Under the pieces are notes generated by a model, which did not search any database, was not told the origin of the DNA, and saw nothing but the letters and a program-made list of their open reading frames with translations. A stretch of DNA of 64,000 nucleotides, from NCBI RefSeq assembly GCF_905147045.1, contig NC_065901.1:6262001-6326000 (forward strand), read 5' to 3'. A program made the position numbers and the translations under genes. This DNA comes from Nymphalis io (taxonomy: Eukaryota; Arthropoda; Insecta; Lepidoptera; Nymphalidae). Positions 11,440 through 22,640 of this stretch are shown here, one piece after another. Position 1 is the stretch's first letter. Each line of letters begins with the position of its first letter.

Positions 11440-11718
11440 ACATATGAAATTGGAGTTTTGTACGGGAGGAATATAATAAAATTTTTTTTGTAAAATATAT
11501 TTAATTAATCAACGTATGCACCGTTGTTATCTATGCACTTTTTCCATCTCATAAGTAGTTCATTGATCTCTTTACTAAAAAAGCCATGGGGGCGAGAATC
11601 AATAAACTCTTTGAAGGCGGTTTGGACTGCCGCATTCCGATGCGGTTGAATTTTTTTCCTTGTATGAAGTTGTCCAAATTCCGGAAAAAATGGTAATCTG
11701 TTGGAGCAAGGTCCAGCT
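11440..11718 (-). mobile_element. mariner transposase C-terminal remnant with terminal repeat
   Basis: On the minus strand the frame reads ELDLAPTDYHFFRNLDNF, the hallmark C-terminal motif of mariner transposases, starting at the right-arm boundary. A frameshift follows GKKF. The correct second frame then gives TAFKEFIDSRPHGFFSKE and MRWKKCIDNNGAYVD, ending at a stop near 11,511. The catalytic DDD core and N-terminal DNA-binding region are missing. AT-rich 3' sequence and a terminal-repeat-like motif (11,440-11,460) complete the end. The break at 11,718 coincides with the palindrome arm, so the rearrangement probably cut the element. Confidence 0.85.
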
Positions 11719-14018
11719 CACAGATTTTTTTATCACTCGCCAATGTCGATTTTTGTTGGTGGAGACGCAGCCTTATAAGTGATATTAGTAACTTTTATTT
11801 TTCTAAAATCCCAGTGGCAAATTAAAAACTCAAATGAAATTAATGACAATACTTTAATTCTTAAGACTCCGTTATGAAGATCGTGGCTAACTAAATATTC
11901 ATCGAATGCAGGAAACTTTGGAGCCAACAATTGCAATTTCGCGGTCGTTTCGAGACCGGCATTGGTATTAAAATAAAGAAGTGTGTTGGTTTAATTAAAC
12001 CGCTTTATTGGATTGTTTGTAACTAGCCTGGAAATTTACACTGAAAAGTTTGAGGTTAAAGAGATTTTAACGTTTAGTAACTTTTATGATTCTCACTCCA
12101 CAAGAACTTTAAGTATTTTTAGCGAATGATTTTTTAGTACCGCAAAATCTATATGACCAATATTTTGAATTGCTTTAAATATTGTATAATATAAATAAAT
12201 AAAATTTAAATAATTATACGACTAGCTATTTGCCGCATTTGCAGTTAAATTAACACTTTTTTCAAGTGCGAGCGACATTTCTTCATTTTTGTCAATAGGT
12301 CCAACTTTCTTTCTTTCCTCTTGGACTGAAGTTTTTTTCAGTCTTGATATTCGTATAACCATCCAAAAAGCCAACCAAAAAGTAATTATTATATTTTTGC
12401 TCCGTTCGATCTGCGAAGCTTAACAATTGCTTCAGCTATTTCTCAGCTGAACTCGCGTACACAAAGAAATGTGCTGTTTTATAAATGGTTGGTTTATATT
12501 TTAAATGCTTGCAAATAATAAAAGACATTTATTTCAATCAAAATCAGCATTCAACTAATTTTACACATGTAAATGTAATTTATACGGCACCAACTACAGT
12601 TATTGTGAGCAGAATTATTTCTTAAGAAATTTTAATCCTATGAAGTTTGTATGTAAAGAAACACTCTGTAAATCATTTTACCAAAGCGTTAGAAGTCCTA
12701 ATAATATCATTAATAATTCGGAGGAGGAAGTTTGTTCGTCTAATGCTTTAAATTATAATGAACTGAGAAATTTCGCTGCGAAGAAAACGTTTGGCTCAAC
12801 TTTTAAATTCTTATTATAATATTTCATGGTATATATATCAATTAAACGGCAGATCGACATTAATTATAATAATTTAACAATCGAAACGAACACTTCAGCC
12901 ATAAGTTTTTAGGCTAAACACTGGGTAATTGAATCATAGATAGCCTAAACAGCTTATATGGACGGTTATATACAGATTAAAAAACAAAATAATACAATAA
13001 TTGATGAAATTTGATACTAAAATTTTTTTAAACCCTTTATTAAAGTTAGCTATTTTACTTTGAATTGAGCTTCGAGCTTTGCATTCCTTCGTACTTAGAT
13101 ATTGGCGTTGTGATAAATACTAACCATTTCTTCCATCGCCAATACGCAATGCACCACACCCACCTTAGGAACTATGAAGTTACGTTTCTTGTGCCTGTAA
13201 TTACACTAGCTAACTGACTCTGCAAATTGGAACACAACAATATTAGCTTGTGCTGCTTAGCATATATCATGAGTAAGCGGTACCTATCCAGACGGGCTCT
13301 AAGAAAACCAAAATTCTTATCTTGTTCATAGATATCGTCAAGCAAAAATTTTGTGATCGAAAACGAGTCTATTTACACTAAATATATGTATGTATATAAT
13401 ACAGCTGACAGTTTCGAAGATACAAATATTTTGTGTGCACGTGTGTGGTGCACTGTTTCAGACTTATAATTTTCACGAGTTGTCATATTTAAATATAAAT
13501 AATAGATAATAATTTTGACGATATTTCATTGTTTAAATGCAATAATATTAGTAACTGTCACCTTAAAAAAGTTATAGCAAGCTCTGAAAACAAAATTTAT
13601 TTTATGTTTTTATTCTAAACTAAGCCCCGGCCCAGCCCCAAGTGGTCAGTTCGATAAATCGGTATTTTCTTTATTTAGCTAGTATAAAATATTCAAGTAT
13701 ATAGTAACTGTTCCAGCCAGCGTCTTACTACACATTTAAAATGCCTCTCACCTTCCCGGCTGTATGAATATTTATTAGGATCGTTAATGTCGGCATAAGT
13801 CGCCCAATTTCTCTCTTAACTAACTAGGAGTAGTTTCCCAACAAAAATGGCTTAAATTTTAGCTAGTTTGCTCAAGCTGTACTACCTACTTTGAGTTATT
13901 TATGGCAGCCTATAAACTTTTAAATATTTTAAATGATTTTCCAAAGTAACCATTTTCAAACTTTTGTTTTTGTATATGAGATATAATACTTTACAACTAT
14001 TCATAAAAACAAGAATTT
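11719..14018 (-). repeat. Right arm of the large inverted repeat
   Basis: This is the reverse-complement partner of 6,428-8,700. It contains the inverted SINE-A at 13,092-13,303 and an extra stretch of about 70 bp near 13,515-13,600 relative to the left arm. The tandem duplication starts inside it at 12,043, so most of the arm is present again at 24,086-26,061. Confidence 0.9.
13092..13303 (-). mobile_element. SINE-A, diverged, inside the right arm
   Basis: Inverted equivalent of the copy at 7,115-7,329: TTGTGCCTGTAATTACACTA and GGTACCTATCCAGACGGGCT are readable. It moved with the arm rather than inserting independently. Confidence 0.75.
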
Positions 14019-14260
14019 ATATGTAGACAAAGTATATTTAAAATAATAGCAGGTAATTATACTTATTTCTAAACACTGATTACAATAAATTCGATATATA
14101 AAATATTTTAGTTAAATTACATAATTAACAGAATAAATACAAAAAATACGCTCACCTGGGTAATTACCAAATTAAAAGTTCAGAGCACCGATATGCCGTG
14201 TTAATCACTGAACCACTTCTGATCTGTTGACATCTGTCGAGCCTTATAATATATAAGTAG

Positions 14261-14263
<3 letters not shown>

Positions 14264-14321
<58 letters not shown>
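14264..14321. repeat. (AT)29 microsatellite
   Basis: 58 bp of uninterrupted AT immediately upstream of a LINE 3' fragment. The copy-2 equivalent has 22 units. Confidence 0.97.
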
Positions 14322-14324
<3 letters not shown>

Positions 14325-14410
14325 AAAGACTTGTCATTTGGATCAATTGAACAACCGTGTTATAAGACCAGAACTTGAAATAATATCTATTATATATATT
14401 ATATCAGTTT

Positions 14411-14969
14411 GTGGTCTAAGAAAACTATTAGCAACTTGTGAAGGCTATGCCAAAACACATGGACTTATATATAATGTAAAAAAAGCATGATAATGATATT
14501 TGAAAGGGGTAATAAATGTCCAAAAATAATACCTTCGATAAAAATTAATAATTTGAGCTTGACTCAAGTTTTCCAATTTAAATACCTAGGACATATACTA
14601 ACCACCAATCTCAAGGATGATAATGACATTGAAATGGAGAGGAGAGCATTGTCAATAAAAGCTAACATGATTGTTAAAAGATTTGGGCGTGCTTCAAGGG
14701 CTGTAAAAAAAACATTATTCCGCGCTTACTGTACCTCTTTTTATACTTGTAGTTTGTGGGCTAATTATTCATTAAAATCATACAATGCTCTTCGTGTCCA
14801 GTACAATAATGCCTTTAGATTGCTGATGAGTTTGCCTCGCTTCTGTAGTGCTTCAGGGATGTTCGCTGAATTGAATATAGACTGTTTTTACGCATTAATG
14901 CGAAAAAAGTGTGCATCTTTGGTTCACAGTCCGGGCCAGCTCAAACAAAATTCTAATCATGGTAGCTAA
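14411..14969 (+). pseudogene. LINE reverse transcriptase C-terminal part
   Basis: The frame GLRKLLATCEGYAKTHG (about 14,414-14,464) is followed by a one-base loss in an A-run near 14,480 that produces stops. The next frame (14,487-14,969, 160 codons) continues with FQFKYLGHILT, DIEMERRALSIKANMI, ALRVQYNNAFRLLMSLPR and CSASGMFAELNID. These are the thumb and C-terminal motifs downstream of the RT catalytic core. The catalytic boxes are absent because the element is 5'-truncated. This is clearly a relic with no host function. Confidence 0.82.
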
Positions 14970-15121
14970 CAGACTAGACCGTATATTTATAAATCGCTGT
15001 TGTAAAGTTTCGGCTGGACCAGTAAATTATATAAGTAGTAGATAGTAGTGTTTATTTTATTTTTTGTAATTTTATATGAGTCTTGTTACTTAAATAAATA
15101 AATTATTATTATTATTATTAT
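14411..15121 (+). mobile_element. 5'-truncated LINE (CR1/jockey-like) with (ATT)n tail
   Basis: The insert carries the last part of a reverse transcriptase (see the pseudogene entry), a short 3' untranslated region with AATAAATAAATT, and a terminal (ATT)n repeat at 15,102-15,121. Microsatellite-like tails are typical of CR1/L2-type LINEs. The clade is inferred from motif style; no target-site duplication was identified, partly because the AT microsatellite hides the left edge. Confidence 0.8.
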
Positions 15122-15225
15122 CTCCCACAAGCATTGTTTTCGAAATTAAATATAAAATAGCGATTTATTAGTTAAATATAAAAAAAATCAACTACATATT
15201 TTTATTTTTTAACAATTACACAGAA

Positions 15226-15832
15226 TCGTCCTTTTATAATTCCAGTGACGCAACCGCATCTTTTGGTACCGATTTAATTAATAGTCATTAAATGAATTTG
15301 TCATTTCTCTCTCTCTCTTTTGGACCTCATTTCTAATTGATTGAAAATTTTATCCGTTATCCATTGCATCTACGTCTGTTACGTGTTAGTCAATCATTGG
15401 AAACTTTTCTTGGTAATTATTTGATAATATTTTATATTTATAAAATTTATGATGTTCTGCTTATTTACATTTAATACAAATAAATAAATTAATTACAATC
15501 GCTTAAAAAGACCTTCGCATTATTACCAACTAACAGTTTATATTCAAACAGACAAACTGAATTATTGCAAAATAATTCCTGAAGTACAGTTTAATACTTA
15601 AAATATATATAGATACTTTATTGAATATTACATAAGTCGAGATCATTTATTTTACACAAATTATATAAACAAACATTATTTGTTTAAAGGTGGCGCGGCG
15701 CTGTTAACAGAATTCAAGTGGACTTAATATTTACTTATTGCATAAATAATTAAATTTGATTCAGAATAATAACATTAATTCTAAAAGATTTTATTTTGAA
15801 TATTGTCAAAGTAAATTAAACCCTTTAACAAC
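15226..15832. repeat. Unclassified segment also found at 39.5 kb
   Basis: CCTTTTATAATTCCAGTGA at the left end, and TATATAAACAAACAT, AAAGGTGGCGC and TTAAATTTGATTCAGAATAA at the right end, recur in the same order and orientation at 39,515-39,835. About 230 bp (roughly 15,290-15,525), including a CTCTCTCTCT run, is extra here and may be a later insertion. Nothing coding is visible. Confidence 0.75.
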
Positions 15833-15879
15833 AAATTAAACAGAGATTTTAACGAATGTTTTTAAAAGTTTAACCAATA

Positions 15880-18069
15880 GATTATATCCTCGCCAGCGAC
15901 AACATCTTTAAACTTTATAAGGACTGTAAAGTGATTTCCGGCAATGGGCATGACTTACAACATAGGCTTCTCGTCTCAGTCATGAAACTACTCAAACCTA
16001 TAAAAACACACATCGGCAGAAAAGACAGTATTAAGTGGAATGAACTGCACTCTGTCAAGGGCTCACCGCTTCTATAATGGGCCCACGCCTATATGAAAGA
16101 TGACATTGAGACCGACAAATCAGCTAACCAGATGCGGTCTGATTTCGAAAGACTATGTTTGGAAAGGGCAAAAGCGATCCTGGGTATTTCACGTGGAGCA
16201 CTGCGCGTAAGTAAAGCAACGTCCTGGTGGAATGAAACTGCACAACACATAATAAAGTCAAAGAGAGAGTCATTTAAAGCATGGCAGAAATCGGGTTTGG
16301 AAGAAGACCACCTGCTGTATAAGAATCTTAAAGAGATAGCTAAATCTGCTGTAGCACAATCCATGGCAAAATCTAGAGAAGATTTTTATGATAGATTGGA
16401 AAAAGCCGAGGATGAGAACTCTATCTACAAAATAGCCCGACAACGCCATAGGTCTAGTCTCCATATTAAATGTAACAAATACATCAAAAATTCCCAGGGT
16501 GTTTTGCTAACGGCGAACAAGGATATAAACATAAGATGGAAGGAATACTACGAACAACTAATGAACGAGGAGTTTTCGAGTCAAAAAATTCCCCATATGC
16601 CACCTGTTGAAGGGCTTATAAAATCTATATTAGAGGAGGAGGTGAGCAAGGCCATTTCAAAAATGAAATACCATTAGACCACTGGTCCCGACCAGATACC
16701 AGCAGATCTCTTGAAGAAGCTGAAAGAATCTGCAACACCCTGGCTCACCAAGCTTTTTAACGCTATTATTAAAGATGCCAAGATCCCTGAATCCTGGCGT
16801 AACAGCATTCTATCACCAATATATAAACAAAAAGGGGACATTGCGAATTGCGGAAACTACAGGGGTATAAAACTCACATCACACACACTGAAACTGTTTG
16901 AAAGAATCATCGCTGCACGCATAAATGACTGTACCCGTATAACTGAGAACCAATACGGCTTCACGCCTGGCAAATCTACCATCGATGCAATTCAGTTAAT
17001 TAGAGTTGTGATGGAGAAACATTGCTCAAACAATGAAAATCTGTATCTCCTGTTCATCGACCTAGAAAAGGCTTTCGAAAGAGTACCCAGAAATCTAGTT
17101 TGGCAGGCTATGAGAGCTCAAAACATCCCGGAATATTATGTGATACTAATACAAGATATGTACATATACACCAAAACGCGCGTCAAAAGCCCAGCGGATC
17201 TTGGCGAGCCCTTCTACGTAAATATAGGAGTACATCAGGGATCTTCCTTGATGTACTGTTGATGCCCATTGCTATTTAACCTGCACATAGACTATATCAC
17301 GCGAGGCATACAAAAGCCAGCACCAGAGTGTATTCTTTACGCAGACGATATAGTCCTAGTCTGGTGGTGACACAAATAGAAAACCATGGGCTACGCATTA
17401 GTCGAAGTAAGACCGAATATTTTGAATGTGACTATGGAGGGACAGAAGAGACGGGATGTAATATTTACATAGACAACCGTGCACTACCCAAAGTAGACAA
17501 CTTCAAATATCTTGGATCTGTGCTTACTACTGATGCAAATATCGATAAGGACGTGGACCACCGCATTAAAACCGTCTGGATAAAATGGAAATCGCTTCAT
17601 TATCGTAAAGGGAAAAGTGTACAAAACGGTAGTACGCCCATCCATGATCTATGGGGCAGAGTGTTGGACCATTAAAAAGACACACGAACAACAACTGCAT
17701 ACAAGCGAGATGAAAATGCTTAGATGGGCGGGAGGAATCACCCGGCTGGAAAAAAGTAAGGAATGAGTATGTCAGGGGATCGTTCAAGGTAACACCAATT
17801 GTGGAAAAATTGAAGGAATGTCGCGCTGGTACGGCCATATCCTGAGACGTAACGATGATCATCCTATCAAGAAAGCCTTAAATGTCTCGGACCCACCACG
17901 GGGAAGAGGGCGACCGCCCGCAACCTGGTGGTCAAACATACAAAAAGAGGATCAGAAAGAGAATCTGAGTACACAGACAATCCAGAACAGAGCTCTCTGG
18001 CGCAGATGTACAAGGGGACCCGACCCCAGCTGAACTGGGAAGAGAGTTTGAACAAAGAAGAAGAATATA
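15880..18069 (+). mobile_element. RTE-A LINE, 5'-truncated and broken
   Basis: It starts within the region between endonuclease and RT (DNIFKLYKDCKVISGNGHDL from about 15,898) and ends after the C-terminal domain with a GAA-rich tail (AACAAAGAAGAAGAATATAA, 18,050-18,069). This structure, with a single ORF ending in a basic GRGRPPATWW domain and a short microsatellite tail, is typical of RTE-clade elements often annotated in insects as craniofacial development protein 2-like. No target-site duplication was found. Confidence 0.85.
15898..18033 (+). pseudogene. RTE-A reverse transcriptase with several stops and frameshifts
   Basis: Segments in order: a linker with FERLCLERAKAILGISRGA and TSWWNETAQHIIKSKRESF; a stop TAG at 16,675-16,677; TGPDQIPADLLKKLKESATP; GNYRGIKLTSHTLKLFERII; ENQYGFTPGKSTIDAIQLIR; and box A FIDLEKAFERVPR with its Asp at 17,059-17,061. 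Next is VHQGSS with a disruption and TGA at 17,260. Box C YADD lies at 17,338-17,349 and is followed by a short loss before ENHGLRISRSKTEY. Then come DNFKYLGSVLTTDANI, more frame breaks near 17,600-17,770, and the C-terminal WYGHILRRNDDHPIKKALNV. Both catalytic Asp motifs survive but the frame is broken at least five times, so it cannot encode an active protein. Confidence 0.85.
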
Positions 18070-18085
18070 AGTATATTTCCGGGTT

Positions 18086-18143
18086 GTGGTTCCTTTTTGT
18101 ATATGAAATAACCCATCAATTAGTAAAATTAAAAAGGAACCAC
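18086..18143. repeat. Short inverted repeat after RTE-A
   Basis: GTGGTTCCTTTTT (18,086-18,098) and AAAAAGGAACCAC (18,131-18,143) are exact reverse complements around a 32 bp AT-rich loop. It could be a hairpin or the residue of a tiny inverted-repeat element. Confidence 0.85.
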
Positions 18144-18425
18144 ATACATGTTTTCGTAATTATCTAGAAATTTGTAGTGTAAATTTACATACACATATAT
18201 TTAAATAAGCAATTAATAAATTTATGACAATAAGATATTTTTTTAATGAAGCTGCACGTTTCAAAACCTTCAATATGTCAGAAATGTGTTTTTGTCGAGT
18301 GATTCCTTTTTACATAAATATCGACAGTTTTAGTACAATAAAATAATAAGTGTTACTAGGTGTATAAAATTAGTTACAGAAAGTTTTTATTATTTTATTT
18401 TTATGCTCTTATGTTTAAAAGTTTA

Positions 18426-18665
18426 TGTTTGGGCGGGAGGAATAACCTGGCTGGCCAAAGTAAGGAATGAGTATGTCAGCGGATCCTTCAAAGTAACATC
18501 AATTGTTGAAAAACTGAAGGAGTGTCGACCGCAATGGTACGGTTACTTCCTGAGACGTGACGATGACGATCCGATCAAGAAAGCTTTAAATATCCCGGAC
18601 AGACCGCGGGGAAGAGGACGACCGCCCGTAATCTGATGGTCAAACGTGCAAAAAGTTTTGGGTAT
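18426..18665 (+). mobile_element. Second RTE-A 3' fragment
   Basis: The frame reads VWAGGITWLAKVRNEYVSGS, then ECRPQWYGYFLRRDDDDP and IPDRPRGRGRPPVI with a stop where the longer copy has TWW. It is homologous to the end of the RTE-A copy about 650 bp upstream and in the same orientation, but it is a separate insertion because the substitutions differ. Confidence 0.8.
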
Positions 18666-18666
18666 C

Positions 18667-18915
18667 TCGTAATTGCCCCATGGCTGGGTTATCTGCTCTT
18701 AATAACAGTTTATACCACCACGCTGATAGATGTGGCTGTGCATTTGTATATGAGGCTTATTTTCACCCAATACGGAAGTTTCCCAACGACGTTTTCCTTC
18801 AACACCACGCAAAAGTAGTTACAAACACTAGAATATGAAAATTAGTGATACTTGCTCAGATCTGCACTTCAGTTAAAATCCACGCATTCTATCCACTGAG
18901 CTATCTCAGCTAGAA
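18667..18915 (-). mobile_element. Divergent tRNA-derived SINE (SINE-B relative)
   Basis: On the minus strand the head AGCTGAGATAGCTCAGTGG resembles a tRNA A box. Downstream, GTGTTGAAGGAAAACGTCGT and GCGTGGTGGTATAAACTG align with the SINE-B body, and the end with AACCCAGCCATGGGGCAATT aligns with the SINE-B tail. It is either an old copy or another subfamily with a different tRNA head. It abuts the RTE-A fragment directly. Confidence 0.65.
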
Positions 18916-21430
18916 AATACTATATTATACTCTGTTTCAAACATAAAGCAGAATAGCCTCACCGATTACAAAGTTAAACCAAATACCTAATAGCAAGGTC
19001 AGGCAGTTACGACTGTTATTTCTGTCACTATTTATTTAACAATAATATTTAATTATTTAACAATACATAGTATGTACGATCGTACCGTGCACTGTTTGTG
19101 TTCAAGTCTTCAACTAAACAAATGTATATATTACTCACGCCCAACAACAGTATATACGAAATTCAGCTTTATTTTTAAAGCAAAAAAGTCGAAAATTCAA
19201 TTATAGTTGTTTGTAAACAGACTTGATGTTCAAAAGTTCTTGACAGTGCAAGAGAAAAATCAAGTAATTTGTTTGTATTATGTTACTTGCACTACAATTA
19301 TCTAATAACATCTTCATATTTAATGATTTGTCCGATAATTTCCGATTCTGAAATAATAACATAAGAACCGGAAATTACAGTTTACAACTTAGGATCAGAT
19401 TTCGACAAAATATATTCAAAATATTACTTTCAATTACTCAGCGGGAATGAATTGTAAATAAACCTCAAGAACTCAAATTACGAACCACATCGTCTTGGTA
19501 ACAATAAAGTTTGTATTTGTAAGATCTACGCGCCAGAATATCTCAGTTTTTTTTAATTTAAATGATCAGAATATGTTGAATAAATCATACTGGTCATACG
19601 AATATTATAAAAGGGAAGGCGAGGGGACAGTTTTTGTTTTTCTTCATTTTCAATGAATGAATGAATGAATGAAATTATGCTTTATATTGCAAAATGGACA
19701 TTATGTTTTTTTACAAACTTAAACAGTATATTCTGTTTGTAAATAATAAGAAAATGGTGAGTGATCAAATCTATAGCGATTTTCATTTTAAGAAAAGTTT
19801 CTTTAATAGTTACGTAACACACAGTCAACTATCAGTAAGGTGATATGCCTGTATTTACGTTGTTTTACATACCCTTCAAACTTTTCAGGTTAATATGTAT
19901 TGTTGTTTGAGGTTAGAGTGAAATTGAATGAATTAAGGAATGTTACTGTAGTATAATAGGCAAAAATTCTCACAACAATGTCTTTAGCTAGCAATCAAAA
20001 TTGAATTCAAACTGTAAAAATTTACAATTATAAGGAAAATAGGGGAGGGTTGGTCATCTATTGAATTAGTAATATAATTATTGGTATCATGCAAGTAATG
20101 CGTTTTTTATTATTTCAAACTTGAATATGTTCAACAATGCTTAAAGCATATTTTGAATATTGATTATATACTTACCAAAAAACTGAATAAACAAATAATT
20201 AAATAATATTTTTAACCAAACAAAGAACAGGATTATCATGTACAAATACGAAAAATTCTGACAAAATAATCGGATATTAACTTAAAATGGAATGTTAAAT
20301 GCCCATGTCTAATTACGTTAATATTATCATTGGGACCCTTTCTCGTTTTCTATTCAAAGCAACCATACCTTATTAACGTTGTGTAACTTTGAGGCTTATA
20401 ATATACACATTGCAGGTACGAATTCCCTACGTTCCTCGTATATTCTGAAAAAGTTTATTATAAATCAATATTTAAAGAAAATTAGAAGAATAAATATTTC
20501 ATTCTATCCCAAGTGAAATTAATATCATTTTATAGACCGAAAAAAGAGTACTCTTATTACAAGTGACAGAAAGAAAAGGAAGGAAAATACATGTTGTGCC
20601 GACCCCACGTAGTAGGATAACGGCAGGAAGAAGAAGATTTTCATTTCTAACTTCGTAGTAAGCGTATGATAGTTCATCAGAACTAAATTGTCTACTTCAT
20701 CACTAATCAAGTATATAATCAAGTACAAAACAACATAATTTCCTTATCGTCGATTTTACAGAGGTCAAATGTGTAAATCTTAGTTCCTATGAAACGAATG
20801 TTATCTGCAAATATTCGTTATATAATTAAGTCCCGCAATTCTTTATTTTTCAAGACATTGTTATCATATGAACCTGTATTATATTATAAAGATACAGGAA
20901 TATATAATTTCAACTTTGCTTTTTTTTATGGCAAGCAGCTGCTTCTAAAGCAATACTATTTCACGTTCAAGTAAATGGAAATGGATTCACAATTAGATTG
21001 AGAATTGAAAATTGAAATATAAAAACCAGGACTTCAGCTCACAAATTATATACAATTTTTATTAGAAAAAGGTGTTTTGTATTATATTGTGTCATCTTTG
21101 TTTATTATATAATATTTATTATTATTTATTTACAATGTAATATGCTAAAAAAATAAATACCTGTCATTTGTGTTACATACTTTAATAAAAATAAATATAG
21201 TTGTATTATCAAATCAAGTCGTAAATGATAAATAAAAGATATGATGCTGACTTGTGAAATATCAATCGAAACCACTTACATTCATATAACATCCAGATTC
21301 TGAAGTTATACAAGCTCATCTAACTCGACATCAACTTCTATCGGAGAGTAGTAGTGCTTATGTGTAAAGGGATAACAATGGCCTCCTAATTAATGTGACA
21401 AAATTTAATTTTGATGTAATAAAATAAAAA
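18916..21430. other. AT-rich DNA without recognisable genes
   Basis: About 2.5 kb with only short open frames. It contains a short AATG microsatellite (19,651-19,673). I recognise nothing else. Confidence 0.55.
19651..19673. repeat. AATG tetranucleotide microsatellite
   Basis: About five and a half tandem AATG units. The copy-2 equivalent at 31,681-31,703 has the same length. Confidence 0.9.
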
Positions 21431-21545
21431 TATTTATTTCCGCGCCTAGGGGGTAAAACTGACTCTTATGCCGTGACGGCGAACAGCATAGCGTTCTCTT
21501 CAGTCGCCCACTTCCCACCGCCGCTGTTATATATTCTTCATTGCT
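21431..21545 (-). repeat. GC-richer interspersed repeat fragment (unclassified)
   Basis: The minus strand reads SGRLKRTLCCSPSRHKSQF in an open frame. I recall this peptide from repetitive lepidopteran sequence rather than from a host gene. The segment stands out against AT-rich neighbours. Its family is not known to me. Confidence 0.4.
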
Positions 21546-22186
21546 ATATATTTTTATAAAAAAAGAAGTATAATATTTTAATTTCATTAACGAAACTATT
21601 AACATATTTATTATTTTCATTAGTTATCCTTCTTTATTTGTGAACCGTCCTGTAACAGTTCACGTATTTATTTTTTGTGTTATGTATGCTATGCTATCCT
21701 TTGTTGCCTAAAATAAATTAGTAAAAAAAACAATTCCTGTTAAAAGGAAAAAAAGCTTTATTTAAAAAGGTTTGAATAAATACTTCATTCTGTGGTCAAT
21801 TGCGAATATAAATTTAGCTACCATCGACAAGCAAAACACTAATATTTAAGTGATATTTCAATAGTATTATTATTAAATTTCATTATATAGAAGCAATATT
21901 GATATTGGTACAAAATTATTTTGGCCCAACGGTCTTTAATATAATCGATATACCATAAAGTCAAATTGATAAAATATATCACCGATAAACTCGATTCATT
22001 TTTTGTTACGGTCTGTTAAAGGTTTAATAAAAATAAACGCTTGCGAGTCGTTTGTACATTCAATAGCATATTTTTATCATTCTTATTACTTTTTCCATGT
22101 ATTGTTAACATTATCTAAATGGTTATTGAAAACGGTGGTGGTATACATTTTGATTGCTTATTTCGTGATAACTGTTTGTAGAACAC

Positions 22187-22640
22187 AATTGAATTACTGA
22201 TTTTAAATAAACAACCTTTACTGTATATTCGTTGATTTATTTTTATTGAGAATTATTATAATACTTTAAGAAAGCAATATAGGTAAATTCAGCTTGTTGA
22301 ATGTAATATACGTATAACAAATATAATAGGAAATTAAGCCCACTCACTAACTTCAACAACACTAACTAGCTTACTAACTTACTAACAACAACTAGCTTAC
22401 GTAGTCTGAGCCCAGTACGTGTCTTCCACAGGTTACCAGTTGCTGAAGGAATCAGGGAGTGTCCACACTTATATAAAATATGATGAAAGAACTCACAGAG
22501 AACACAGATTACAGTTTTTTTTATGAGAACGCGTAAATTACCGACCGCTCAGTTCGGATATCGATGTAAAGAAAATAGTTCAACGCATGTGGCGCTGTAA
22601 TCGCGTGTCTAACCAATAGGAACGTTTCTATTCGGTTTCC
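22187..22640 (-). mobile_element. Possible solo LTR or promoter-bearing repeat
   Basis: On the minus strand a TATA-like TTTTATATAAG (about 22,470) is followed some 30 bp on by TTCAGCA, close to an arthropod initiator. A polyadenylation-like AATAAA lies about 220 bp further (near 22,245), and the right end reads TGTTCTACA, matching the TG...CA rule for LTRs. I could not find the other terminus or a target-site duplication and there is no internal coding region nearby, so this is tentative. Confidence 0.35.

Noticed and set aside
14164..14346. 60-codon minus-strand frame rich in Ile-Tyr
   Set aside because: It is the translation of the AT microsatellite.
16089..16464. Minus-strand frames of 91 and 64 codons
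   Set aside because: Antisense shadows of the RTE-A reverse transcriptase.
15880..18069. RTE-A considered as a domesticated host gene (craniofacial development protein 2-like)
   Set aside because: Several stops and frameshifts interrupt the frame, and the same lesions are in both copies.
18850..18915. Possible tRNA gene on the minus strand
   Set aside because: Only the A-box half resembles a tRNA. No acceptor stem or proper B box is seen, and the sequence continues into a SINE body.
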